Below, piece by piece: positions 50,489-62,950 of a stretch of DNA of 64,000 nt. How positions within the stretch are numbered: the first letter of the stretch is position 1; the number at the start of each line of letters is the position of its first letter. Source of the DNA: Isochrysis galbana (lineage: Eukaryota; Haptophyta; Isochrysidales; Isochrysidaceae). A program made the translations under genes and the position numbers. The DNA lies in NCBI GenBank assembly GCA_018136815.1, contig CM030935.1, positions 4,568,159 through 4,632,158 on the forward strand, given 5' to 3'. Under the pieces are notes generated by a model. That model worked only from the letters and a program-made list of their open reading frames with translations, was not told the DNA's origin and did no database searches.

Positions 50489-51222
50489 TCACGCAATGCC
50501 GTGCACTTCGTCTGCACCACACTCGTACTCCCATGCACCGCACCGCACATACACCAGGTAACCCTCCACCCTGGACACAGTACCCAGCATGGCAAAGGAC
50601 CCAATGTGGACCTTCTGCCCAACTCTCACCTGCTGTCGTGCATGGGAGGCACTGGTCCGAATGGCGTGATGGCACTCCTCGGCCCCGTCTCGGTCGCTTT
50701 CTGCCTTTCACGCGCCTCCTTGTTCTCACGCAGTTGCTTGGCATACTGCGCTTCCTCCTCCTTCTTCGCTGCCTCGAACGCGGAGATGTGAGGCTCCATG
50801 CCGGCGAGGTTCTCCATGGGCTCCCAGGTGTCGGCGCTCTCCGAGAAGCCCTCCCATCGAATCAGATACTCAGGCTTCCCCCGCACCAGCCGTCGAGCCA
50901 CTATGAAGTCCACTTCATACATTCTGTCATCCTCATCCCCCTCCTCATTGCTCTTCTGACGCTTCCTCCCCATGCACTCTGGCAACAAGCCGGAAAGCAA
51001 GCCGACCTCGGTTGCCGCGATCGCTGCAGCAATGCCGCATGCAAGCATTCGGTGCTTGCTCTGTGCGATGGTCACGATGGCGATGGAGCGCTTGTCACCA
51101 GCGGCCTTCTTCGACGCGCGCAGGAGCACTCCATCATCGCGGCTGCGCGTCTTTACGATCGAGCACAGCGCCCTCGGACGACTGAGGGTGAGCAGGAGAC
51201 TGTGGAGCCTGCTCGCTGCCAT
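50489..51222 (-). CDS. Chromodomain protein, two exons
   Basis: Exon 1 (51222-50630) and exon 2 (50570-50489) join in phase through a 59-base intron (donor GTGAGA, acceptor TGTGTCCAG), giving about 224 residues. The chromodomain is at residues 100-155: YEVDFIVARRLVRGKPEYLI, then RWEGFSESADTWEPMENL. The three aromatic residues of a methyl-lysine cage are present (Y102, W123 and W133). A basic stretch (MGRKRQK) precedes it and a charged coiled segment (KKEEEAQYAKQLRENKEARE) follows. Exon 2 adds VEGYLVYVRCGAWEYECGA. Chromodomains of this type bind methylated histone H3 in heterochromatin, or occur at the end of some retrotransposon integrases. No integrase is seen here, so I prefer a host HP1-like protein. 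The first 80 residues have no domain and the start could be the internal Met84. Confidence 0.82.
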
Positions 51223-51530
51223 CTCTCCCGCTCCCGCGCCCGCGCTCCTTCCTCTCTCCCGCTCCCGCGCCCCTTCCTCTCTTCTGTTTGCACAACTCTC
51301 GGCCCTCGGCTCTCCGCTCACCCCCTTGTGATTACATAAATAAGTATGATGTTTTATCATATTACATGCCGTAAGTAGCTACTCGCCCTCTCGATCCATA
51401 ATACAAGCAAACACCACAGAGCCCGGAGACAGATGTCCGTTATCATACGCAAACAGGAGTTTTATTAAAGAATACCAAATGAAGGAGAACGGAGCGAGAG
51501 AGATCGAATTGAGACGATTCTCTGCAACGG

Positions 51531-51765
51531 TCAACGGTATCTGGATATCTATCTGACGGATACCTGGTACCTGGGTACCTGGAAGTATCTGGAATGTCAG
51601 GATTTACTATCTGGATATCCGGCTGCCTGGTAGCGCGGCGCACGATCCCTATCTGGATACCTGGATCCGGCTACTTGAAAGGCAAAGATACCTAGTATCT
51701 AGATATCTGGCAAACCGGTTACTAGTCTTAGGCTGTATTTGCGGGCCCTAACACCGTATTTCCCG
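51531..51765. repeat. Cluster of GGATACCTGG motifs with AAATAC remnant
   Basis: GGTATCTGGATATC, GGATACCTGGTACCTGG, GTATCTGGAAT, TCTGGATATCCGG and CTGGATACCTGGATCC-type words fill 51531-51715. At 51728-51765 GGCTGTATTTGCGGGCCCTA and CCGTATTTCCC match the edge of the 15433 cluster. So the two motif clusters lie side by side here, as they do at 49354-49765. Confidence 0.8.
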
Positions 51766-51899
51766 TCAATCTCTCAAGTATCTCAAGAGGCGGGGGGAAG
51801 CATCCGCGAAGGTGCTTCGCGCCGCCCTCATGGCAGGCCATGTTGGGGCAGACCCTGACTCTGAGGACTTGTAGGGCGGGGAGACTGAGACTGATCTAG

Positions 51900-53060
51900 G
51901 CCATGGTCTTGCGACCCCATGTGCGAGTCTTATCCTTCAGACAACGACAACGACGTTCCGCCCGACAACCCTGAGCCCTACCTGTCTGCGGGTGACGCCG
52001 ACGAGGAGGAGGGCGTCGGCGACGTCTCCAAGGTGGAAGTGGAGGTGGGGTCGGTGGGGTGCGACATGCCGGCCCATGAACCATGAATGAGCATGAGTGA
52101 GAGCGAGAGCATGAACGAGGGATACCCCACGCTGGATAGCGGTCGCGCGCCCGCAGCTGGCCGCGCAGTCCGTCTAGCCCCAACAAGGGTGTCAGGCTGC
52201 TCTCATCCACCAATCTTTTCACCTCAGCCTTAACATCTTTATCTAACATAATCGCATCCAAATCATTATATTCGTCGTATGGATTCTAAATGTTAATTAA
52301 TGTTTTCCATTTGGTGCATAATAAACTATTAACTTTGTTTTCCTGGCCACTTCCATGAGCTGATCGTAATTGACATACCCCTTATCGAAACATCTGAATG
52401 ATATATGATGATATGTTGTACGCCTTTATAAACTTGCCATACTAGCTTGCTGTCATCTTCAAGGTTATTTCTTATTTATATTTACGAACTTCTGGTATAA
52501 ATCCTTCTACTACTAATTGTTGCCATCGATCATCGATAGCTGGCTGCACTAATATTGTGTAGCCACGCCGCGTTGTCGGATTTATGGCCGTCAATCAAGG
52601 TGACGCATTGTATGTTCCGGATGTAGTATTGTCTGATAAGCGAAGTCGTCAGTCTGGGACATGTGTCCTTTATGCTATTCTTGTACACATAATTTTTTAC
52701 GCACCACTCGAACGAGATTGTCGCATCCACAGAGTATTATACACTCTATGCGGATGCGGTGTCTCCGCAGAGGCCAGAGCTGCAGGGCGGGGCCGACCTC
52801 GGAGAGGCATCGCAGAGGTGAGGAGAAGCGGGAGCGCGGGAGCGCGGGAGCGAGAGATGGGTGCACGTTCCCCCGCCAGCAATGCCCTTCCCATGCGACT
52901 CAGCTCCCGAAGGGCTCACAGGGTATCACAGTAACATGCACAAATATTACGTATCGAGAGTTGATTTCGATGAGTTCGCACCGGATTATTTGGGTTTTGG
53001 CGCCAAGTGCCGCCGGCCATGGTTTTCTTGTTGTAAGGGGAATTTTATTTTTGCGCTCAT
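51900..53060. other. Intergenic
   Basis: AT-rich from 52250 to 52730, GC-richer after that. No gene is recognised; the open frames have no domain. Confidence 0.4.
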
Positions 53061-53071
53061 GCCTTGGGGCA

Positions 53072-53160
53072 GCCCAAATATCCCGCAAAATATCCTGAAT
53101 ATCCCGCTGGGCGATATCCACCCAAATACTCCGCGGAATATCCTGAATATTTCTGCCTGG
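53072..53160. repeat. Cluster of AATATCC motifs
   Basis: CCCAAATATCCCGC, AAAATATCCTGAATATCCC, GATATCCACCCAAATA and GGAATATCCTGAATATT occur within 90 bases. It is the inverted counterpart of 8619-8712. Confidence 0.8.
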
Positions 53161-53747
53161 CGCCTGGCCCTATTAAGCGGGGACGAATGTGCGAATCGCA
53201 CCATTTCCATTTCGTCTTGGCGAAGATTGTTGTAATTGTAGTTGCAGGTGGCAGGTGGCCCCCTTTGGAGTTTTTTACTGGGCATCGCGCCACGGTCAAA
53301 AAATGCAACCCAGCCCTTACTCATGGTCATGGTTAAAAAGCCCCTGTTTGCGACCGCCCTACCTCCGGCAAGCCGGCAAGCTGCTCGGCTCGACAAGCCC
53401 TCTCAGGGAGGGTCGGTTGGTGTGGCGAGGCCTCCCCTGCCTCCCAAGTGGCGTGGCAGGAGGGTGAGCGCTTCTCTCCCCCCATCAGGATGGGCCGGGA
53501 GAGCGGGGGAGGGACCATGCCCATGCGAACAAACTATCAACGATAAAGTTGAAAGTTGGTTCCGCCGGCAACGATGAACGATGATAGTTATAGTTATGAT
53601 AGTTGATTTAAGGGAGCGCGAGGGCGTGGGTCAATGCTAGATTCCCAAGGCCAGGGCCAGGGCTGCGCACGCGGCGTGAATGCTAAGATGTTTTTGTTTC
53701 ACCACTCCGTTGCTCACACTCTGATGCGCACAAGTCCGCTCTAATGC

Positions 53748-54951
53748 CTACTTGGCTAGGACTATCTGTGTCTCTGGCGTTGGCGTGCAGATTTTGGCGA
53801 CCGGACGAGGGGCACATGGTGCCGGTGAGCAAGACGCGCCACGGCATACAAAAAGATCGGTCACGGCCTGTCGGATATCAGGTTTCAACATGCACATCGC
53901 CGCCGACACGAAACCCTGCAAGTGGGCTAGCGTGCCGCCAGTCCATGCTGCAAATGGTGAGCGGAAAGGCAGCATGAAGATGATGGCGAAGGCCGGTACC
54001 CATAGAAAGAGGAGCGAACACACTATGCGCATGAAGTAGGCAGTGAGAGCACGCTCCTGGCGTGACCTTCGCCTGATGGCTTCCGCGCCAAGGTCGATGA
54101 TAGTTGACCTCGAACTCGGGTGGCTTTGCTCGCTCCACTGGCTTAGTCGGGGCGCTAACTTTGCCTTCACAAGGATGTTTCTCCAGCACAGGTACAGAAC
54201 AAAGGAACCATACACGGCAGGGATACCTGCGGCGGCTGGCAAAAAGACAATCCAGAAGAAAACTGTGCTCCCCGCATCGTGATCGGCAGGAAGGCAGGCA
54301 AGTCCGTGGGCTGGAAGTGCTCGGGGGAAGAAGGGCACGCCCAATAAATGCCAGCCGGAGACGAAAGCCACGAAGGACAGCACCATGGCGCATTTGCGAA
54401 TCACTGCCCGGCGGGTCGGTGGATAGTACACCATTAGCCCACGCGTCTTGGCTATCAGCACGTGAACCTCGTGAGCCACGAGAGCATTAAGCCAAAAAGA
54501 ACCCGAGATCCCGAAAAGGTCATACCAAGCTTGCCTGGGCGGGAAGGAGCAGGCTAAGGTGGGAGAGAGGGGAGTATATACCCGTGCGACTGCATGGGGT
54601 TGCTCCCCCGCCTTGGGCAGCGGGCAGCGATCCGCACCAATCGCACATCGCCACACTGACGTAGCCCATGTGATGGTGGTTGAGAGCGCAGGTGATCGTG
54701 CACGACAAGCCAAAGATGATGTCGGGGATGGCGAGCGCCACGAGGTAGAGGTTGAAGGCAAAACCGCGAGCCTCGCGGCTACGGAGGATGGCGAGCGCAA
54801 CTACGCCCGAGGAGAGCGCGCCAGCGAGACTGACCGCCGACCAGACCGCCCACATCCACTGCTGATCAGCTGGGTCGGGCGTGCCTCGGTACAGATCATA
54901 GCGCGACGCATTGGCAGGCAGCTTGTAATACAACTCGAAGGGGTATGCCAT
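53748..54951 (-). CDS. Seven-transmembrane receptor (GPCR-like), two exons
   Basis: Exon 1 (54951-54638) and exon 2 (54534-53748) join in phase within the codon for Trp105, giving MCDWQAWYDLFGISGSFW across the junction. About 365 residues. Seven hydrophobic helices: 33-56, 66-90, 106-132, 152-174, 194-221, 270-294 and 302-322. The N-terminus is short with one glycosylation site (NAS, 13-15). Cys103 at the top of helix 3 and Cys185 in the second outer loop are placed for the conserved disulphide. The third inner loop (225-268) is basic and Ser-rich. Helix 7 (LAHLQGFVSAAMCMLKPDIR) resembles the slime-mould cAMP-receptor/secretin-like group more than rhodopsins; there is no DRY or NPxxY. Such receptors sense an external ligand and act through G proteins. 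The ligand is unknown. Confidence 0.82.
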
Positions 54952-55250
54952 GTGCGCTCTCGTTTGCTTTCCCTCCCCCCTCCCCTTCCTGCTCCCTCTC
55001 CCTCTCCGTCTGTCTCTCCCTCCTCCCCCTCTTCTTCCTTCTCCCTTGCCCCTCGTAGCTCGCTCGCTCCAACCACGCTGGCGCTCTCTCCTCCGCCCTC
55101 GCCCTCTATCCTCGCGATCGTTCGCTCGCCCTCCCAGCTGCCCTTCCCTCCCCCTCTCGCTCCCCCTCTTCTCCCCCCGCTCTCCTCCTCCCCCCTCTCT
55201 CCTCCTGCCCCCTCTCCCCTGTTCTCCTGGGCCCACGCGTGAGGGGGGGA
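54952..55250. other. CT-rich stretch upstream of the receptor gene
   Basis: The plus strand is almost all C and T, with few purines. It is a GA-rich leader or promoter on the receptor's coding strand. No gene is here. Confidence 0.6.
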
Positions 55251-55384
55251 AGGCAAGAGGGGGAGAGAGACGTTTAGGACAGGGCGCAGGAGTTAACGGA
55301 TTGTCCTTTCCTCGTGAGAGAGAGAATGTCTACGAAGAAGGGCTGGATTAAGCCACTCGCCTGGTGAAAATTCATCGAATAGAG

Positions 55385-57289
<1,905 letters not shown>

Positions 57290-57290
<1 letters not shown>

Positions 57291-57655
57291 ATAAGCCCGG
57301 TCACTCACTAGGGGCCACTATCCACTATGGAGGCGCGGAGGGCGCCGGCTACAATGGGAGATTGAAGAGCTAAGCAAGCTCCGTAAGGGTTCCGGTAGGA
57401 TGGATCAGCAAAAAAAACGGGGGTTCTCCGGCGAAATTTTCAAAAAATTACCGAATTTCGGGCCTTCGAGCGACGGAGCTCGAAATACAGTCGGGCCCCC
57501 CTCCGGTATATTTTTGGTGAGGCCCTTCATGCGAGGCACAAACATCGAATGACGAGGAAATTTGTGACGCCAACTCACTCGGTCCACAAGGCCTAATTCT
57601 ATGCACACTGGACCATAAATAAGCCATACTGGTATTTTTGGACTTCAATGTACCC
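57290..57655 (+). repeat. GCCCGGTCACTCACTA family, long copy B
   Basis: Begins TAAGCCCGGTCACTCACTA and matches copy A (45495-45880) over its length, including the conserved minus-strand frame around MFVPRMKGLTKNIPEGGP. Confidence 0.85.
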
Positions 57656-57802
57656 ACCAAATGGGCACGTCAGGCTGCCAATTGGGTGCTCAATGCAACC
57701 CTACTACTCTCCATCCTCATCTTGATCGTCCTTCCGGTCCATTACCGTTGCGTGACTCATGAGATGATACCCGTGATTATGATCAAGCTGCTCCTCCTCT
57801 CA

Positions 57803-58247
57803 TAACCGCTTGACTCCCTCATCATGCGATGCAGAGTCCTCAGCATCATCACTCTCCTCCTCACCCTTCCATTCGTTCTCGCTCTCATCGGAGGGGGATT
57901 GTCGATTCCACGTCGTTGCGAGGCAAAGGGGTACCCCAGACGGCGTTCTGAAAATCTTCCTGAATATACCTCTTGCGGTACGCATTACCATGTCTGCGAC
58001 AGCTTCGAACACTTCTTTCTTCACAGACTCGATGCTTTCTCTAACGGCACTACAATCCCAATCAATGTTTGTATCTTTGGAGCTCTGTGGTGAAATTGGA
58101 GTCACGTTGGAGCTCTTCACAAATACATATATCCATTATGTCACTTTGCACATAACTCAACTCCAACCAGTCCTTGTCAGACATCTGTGCTATGCTCATA
58201 GACGCTAGTGATTCCACGGAATGCTTCCTTTTTCCTAGCAGCCCCAT
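57803..58247 (-). CDS. Hypothetical protein fragment, frame interrupted
   Basis: The first part (58247-58070) encodes MGLLGKRKHSVESLASMSIA, QMSDKDWLELSYVQSD and DICICEELQRDSNFTTELQ. The second (to 57803), in the next frame, encodes SKDTNIDWDCSAVRESIESV, KKEVFEAVADMVMRTARGIF and an acidic tail with DESENEWKGEEESDDAEDS. Both parts have coding character and probably belonged to one gene. At the switch the word AGAGCTCCAA occurs twice, 24 bases apart, so a small duplication or insertion may have broken the frame. No family is recognised. Confidence 0.45.
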
Positions 58248-58447
58248 TCACGACAGATTGGGGATCCCTTTCGCCCATAGGAAGCGCTCGGTGGTACTAG
58301 GAAGATTATATTATATTAATCCTGTCACGAAATACCTAGGCCGACACGCTTTGGCCATGCGTAAAAGCTAACGTTATGTACGAAGGCGCTATGCGGGCAC
58401 TGAGCGCGCCCTTCCTCCTCGGTGCCACAAGGCAGACGAGACCATGT

Positions 58448-58650
58448 GTAGGCTGATGGTGATTGAACGCTTTTCCATGCGGTGGGGGGTGATGGCGATT
58501 GAACGCGTTCCCACGTGTAGGCTGATGATGATTGAACGCTTTTCTTTGATGTGGGGGTGATGGCGATTGAACGCGTTCCACGTGTAGGCTGATGGTGATT
58601 GAACGCTTTTCTTTGATGTGGGTGATGGTGATTGAGCGCTTCTCGCCTTT
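58448..58650 (+). repeat. Minisatellite of GATTGAACGC units
   Basis: About six units alternate between GGTGATGGCGATTGAACGCG and GCTGATGGTGATTGAACGCT, with TTTTCTTTGATGTGGG or TTCCACGTGTAG linkers. The higher-order unit is about 66 bases. Confidence 0.9.
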
Positions 58651-59474
58651 AAGAAGTTTTTTTTGACTCCCCTTGAGACCTTTCGGCGCTTGAAATTTAA
58701 ATGGTTTACGTCGAGCATGGCAACAATGCGCCACAATCCACTATCCTAGGACCTAGGAGCCCCCCAGGAGCTAGAAGAACAAAAACAAAAAGCAAAAAGC
58801 CATGAACATGAAGGACGAAGGATGAAGGATTTCTGTGTCGAACTAGCGGACAAGATCGAAAAGAAAGCCTCCACCTCCAGCCCTACGCGCCGATAGTTAG
58901 CTCGCTCTCGATGCGCGGCAAAAGGAAAGTCCAAAGTCGCCAACTTCCTCTTCTACCAGTCCTCTACTACTACTACTCCATGGCTGTCCGATTTCTAGTT
59001 TCTAGGCTGGGGTTGGGCCTAAGCCTAAAGCATTTTATTTATGATTATATTTCCCTAGTAGATTTGGACGACGATGAACACAGATTTTGGCGGCGATGTC
59101 GAGGCGCTGAGGGCGCCCATGTGAGGTGTAGATCAAGGGTGCGCCGCGTATGCTGGCATGGGACACGGGCTCGCTACTAGAGGGAGTAGCATCCCAAGCC
59201 AAGCTGCGAGCGGCGCACCAATAGACTTCAAAGCACGCCATTGTAGAAAGGTTGGCAGCGCTGACAGGTCACAGGCAGTCGCTGACCGGCAAGAGGGCCA
59301 GACCCAGCCGAGGCGCGAGACTTCTAGGTGTATGCACAGTCCCCGCTAGGGTAAAGCACATGGATGAGCAGATGTGCGGCGAGTGGGTTCCGTTGAAGTA
59401 AAATCCTTCGAGGCTACTTGGATTTAGGCTGTAGCATTCCGGCTATGCCTGTCAGGCCACATCGCAGAAGTGCT
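58651..59474. other. Intergenic, no gene recognised
   Basis: Short frames only; no repeat shared with the rest of the window. Confidence 0.4.
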
Positions 59475-61028
59475 TCAGAGCATCGGGGCGACATGCGTCT
59501 CGCCTGCGGCTCCATGGGCTGCTTCGTGGCTACGATGTGCCCGCAGCTTGTTCACCATGAAGCCGGCTAGGAGTATTGCCGGAAGTGCAAGGAGGACGAA
59601 GCCCGAGGTGGTGGGTTGTTGGCTCCACGCCGCAGTGGACTCGGCGCGCAACTCGCCATAGGTCTCGCGCGGACAACAGAACTCAAAACACTGGGAGTCG
59701 TCGGGTTTGGCGAAGCCTTCAGAACCCTCATCGCCACCCGGACAGGCATGCTTAGCCGTCCACGAGCAGTCACAATAGTAGGGCGGAGGTGGCGAGAAAC
59801 CATGCGTCTCCCACGGCGCGTTGGCGGCAGACAACGAAACTCCGTACGGATCCCACTTCAACGGCTGGGTGTCCCAGACCGTGGAGATGGCGTGCTCTCT
59901 TGGGTGTTCCCATGAGACTCGGACCTGCACGCAAAATTGGAGGCGTACAGGAGATGTCGCGAGGGTGTGGCCATCGCGCGCATGCCATGCATGCCAATAA
60001 GCTCAAGAGAGGTCCCGCCTAGACACCAGCCGAGCCACGCACCTTGACAGTAAAGGCATTGGATAGCGGCTTGCCAGTGTAGTCAAGCTCCGTCACAGTG
60101 TAGTCGCGCTCCGTCGTCTGAAAGTGCGTCTCGGAGGACAGCTCCTGTCGTGCAGTGGCGCGAGCTCATTGGCCCCCCTCGCTGCAGCAGGAGCAGTCAG
60201 AATGCATTTATCCAATGGGATCAACGCGCGAGGTGCGTGGGGCGCGTACATGGAGGTCTACATCAAAGCTGCCCAACAGGTCATTAGGATTCCAGTTGTC
60301 CTCGTCATAGATGTTGACTTGCACATACTGCGCCTCCCAGACCTCGGCTGTCGCCGGGTAGTGACAGCACGTCCCTTGGAACTTTTCCTCAGCCCACTTT
60401 GCCTTGAGCCCCTTTGCGGTCTGCTCCCACTTGGCGACCTTCTCGGTGGAGCACCAGCGTGTCTCCTCAAGGTGGACCGACTCCTGTGGCCAAAACATAC
60501 CGTCGTACGTGGCGTTGACAGGGCAGTCAGCTGCCTTATGTCCGGCGACCATGCACCAGCCCTTGTCGCGGCCGTAAAGGTTTGGCACTGTGCGCAGGGT
60601 GGAAGTTGGGGGATGGAGGATTGGGCAAGTAGTGTAGGAGCGAGCGTGTGGTTACGAGTGGGCTTGCATAGCCCCATGTCTTGTGGGCGGGAACAGCTTA
60701 GCCCAAATGAAACACAAGCCACCTGGCGACGCGTATGCAGGGGAGAGGGAAAGAGAGCGAAGAAGAGAAAAGTGGGGGCGTAGAGGTGGGCGGAAGCCGA
60801 CTCTCTCCCTCCCCCGCCTCCCAACCCCCCCCCCCCCTCCCCCCCCCCCCCCCCTTCTTGATGTCAACCCCCTTCCCCCCTCTCCACTGTCCCTCCCTCT
60901 CCCCATCTTCCGCGTGGCGCTGGGTGGCCCGCAACATGGGGTATGCGCGGCTGCGCACCTTGCATCGCCGCGTACGGCTGCTGCGGCGTGCTGAACTTGC
61001 CGGCGTAGAGCAAGCAGACGTACACCAT
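59475..61028 (-). CDS. Cysteine-rich type I membrane protein with C2-like segment, four exons
   Basis: Exons 61028-60959, 60587-60250, 60144-60043 and 59924-59475, all joined in phase (960 bases, 319 residues). Donors are GTGCGC, GTACGC and GTGCGT. Exon 1 gives MVYVCLLYAGKFSTPQQPYA. Exon 2 has paired cysteines (GWCMVAG, ADCPVNATYDG, RWCSTEK, GTCCHYPA) and ends in a stretch like a C2 domain strand (VQVNIYDEDNWNPNDLLGSF). Exon 3 continues ETHFQTTERDYTVTELDYTG. Exon 4 has VRVSWEHPREH, a Cys cluster (YYCDCSWTAKHACPGGDEGS, CFEFCCPRE) and a single membrane helix (SGFVLLALPAILLAGFMVNK) before a short inner tail. The layout suggests an ectodomain held at a membrane, but a clear signal peptide is not seen, so an upstream exon may be missing. 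I do not recognise the family. Confidence 0.72.
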
Positions 61029-61029
61029 C

Positions 61030-61340
61030 CCCGCGACTCTCTCGCTCTTCCTCTCCTCTCTCTCTCCTTCTTCTTCTTCTCTTTCTCTCCTGTCTCTCTC
61101 CCTTCACCCCTCTCTCTCTTCCTCATTTTCCCCTCTTTAACTCTCTCCCCCCCCGCTCCACCCCCTTCTTCTCCTGCTATTAATCCGCGAGAAGAATCTC
61201 TCTCTTCCTTCTCCTTTTCCCGTCTGCTTCACCTTCTCCGATGTGGTGGTGATTGACAACGGCGAGCAAGCAAGCCGCATCTTCTCTCTCTCTCTCTCAC
61301 TCTCTCACTCACTCCCCCCCCCTCTCTCTCCCCCCCCCCC
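61030..61340. other. CT-rich upstream region
   Basis: The plus strand is CT-rich with CTTCTT runs. No gene is recognised. Confidence 0.5.
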
Positions 61341-61346
61341 CCCCCC

Positions 61347-61395
<49 letters not shown>

Positions 61396-61396
61396 T

Positions 61397-61454
<58 letters not shown>

Positions 61455-61455
61455 T

Positions 61456-61525
<70 letters not shown>

Positions 61526-61526
61526 T

Positions 61527-61583
<57 letters not shown>

Positions 61584-61600
61584 CCCCCCCCCCGGGGCAG
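61347..61600. repeat. Long CT microsatellite with CCCTTTCTCTCCT interruptions
   Basis: About 230 bases of CT, broken three times at similar spacing (about 50-80 bases) by the same word CCCTTTCTCTCCT, and flanked by poly-C. The repeated interruption means that larger units were duplicated as blocks. Confidence 0.95.
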
Positions 61601-61739
61601 AAGAAGGGGCGGCGGGGAGGAGGAGGGGCGGCGGCGGCGGCGGCGGGGGGAGGGCGGGGGGAGGGCGGGGGGCGGGCGGGCGCGGCACAGAGAGCAAAGA
61701 CAGAAACACGTGAAAAGAGAAGAGGGCGGGAGGATTGAT

Positions 61740-61815
61740 GAAATCCTTCTCTCTCCCTCCCTCTCTCCCTCCCTCTCTCCCTCCCTCTCCCTCTTCTCTC
61801 TCTCCCTCTCTCTCT

Positions 61816-61846
<31 letters not shown>

Positions 61847-61900
61847 GCTCCCTCCCCCGCCGCTTGTTGCGCGAGAGAGCTCCCCCCCCCCCCCCCCCCC
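61740..61900. repeat. CT/CCT-rich microsatellite and poly-C
   Basis: CTCC and CT repeats to 61855, then a run of about 18 C at 61882-61900. Confidence 0.85.
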
Positions 61901-62545
61901 TCTCAAGCCGGCGGGCGGTTGTTGTGTTGTCTCTCCCTTCGCGGGTAGCAGGGGGGCCTACTTACGATGTCGGTATAAAATATAATCGTAGTCAGTAGCA
62001 TCAAGCATCAGTACCCCGTCTGGCGTCTGGCGTCTGCCGCGAGAAAGCCTCGCAAGAGTGCGCGGTTCGCGAGAGCGCCAACGCCGCTGTTGCGCAAAGA
62101 ATTGCGGGTACCTCGCTCCCTGCCCCTACCTCTCTCCTTCACCTTTACCTTCGTGACTTCGTGACGTCGTTGTGGTTCATGGTTCATGGATCATGGTCAT
62201 GTCATGGTTGCTGGATGCTGGATGCTGGATGCCTCCTGCTGGCTCCTGACCCTATGGGCTATGGGGTTATCAAAGGGGGTTCAAGGTCCAAGTCCACAAT
62301 AATATAACTGAGCATTAGTACCACTACTCTCACTTGCTCGGTACTAACCCCCCTTGCCAACAGTCAGGAAATTCAGTAAAAATTCGCGAAACGCGCGATT
62401 TTTGTATAAAATCTGGCAGGGCAAGTTTACTCACTCTAGGGTGGTAAACCTCCTCTCGTTGGCGAGAAAATTGCCGCTCGCGCTGTGGAAAATCTGGCCG
62501 CTCGCTACCGGCTGCGGCTGGCGCCACTGAGGTTCCCCATTCCCC

Positions 62546-62950
62546 ATGGACTGTGAGGACCTGGACTCAGATGTGAGGGAGGCGCCAGGCTTGGCACCAC
62601 TCAGTTCGCCCTGGTGCGATGGCTCCGCGCGCCCGAGCAACGATTCGTCACTGGTCGAGCCGAGCGGACGAGAGGCGCAGGATTCTGCGCGCCGTGCTCG
62701 GCGATCATCGATCGACAAGGCCATGGCAGACCTGGAGAAGGAGAAGGAGATTGTGAAGAAGCTGTCGGAGGAGATGGATGAGCTGCCCGCGAGCGGCTGC
62801 AGCAAAAAGGAGGAGCGCAAGAAGGCCTCGCTGCACAAGCGCAAGGCGAACCATTTGGCGGCAGCGCGTCAGCTCGACGAGCGCATCAACAACCTCAAGG
62901 CAGAGGCGGCGGCTGCGGAGGCGGCCAAGGCACAAAGGGAGGCCCACTAG
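62546..62950 (+). CDS. Coiled-coil protein, ends exactly at a LINE junction
   Basis: 134 codons from the ATG at 62546, which is preceded by an in-frame TGA. The second half (from about residue 55) is a charged coiled coil: IDKAMADLEKEKEIVKKLSE, EMDELPASGCSKKEERKKAS, then LAAARQLDERINNLKAEAAA. It ends AKAQREAH with TAG at 62948. From there on the DNA matches the LINE ORF1 family in the opposite orientation, so the present stop comes from the junction and the original protein was probably longer. I recognise no family. Confidence 0.5.
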   Translation: MDCEDLDSDVREAPGLAPLSSPWCDGSARPSNDSSLVEPSGREAQDSARRARRSSIDKAMADLEKEKEIVKKLSEEMDELPASGCSKKEERKKASLHKRKANHLAAARQLDERINNLKAEAAAAEAAKAQREAH

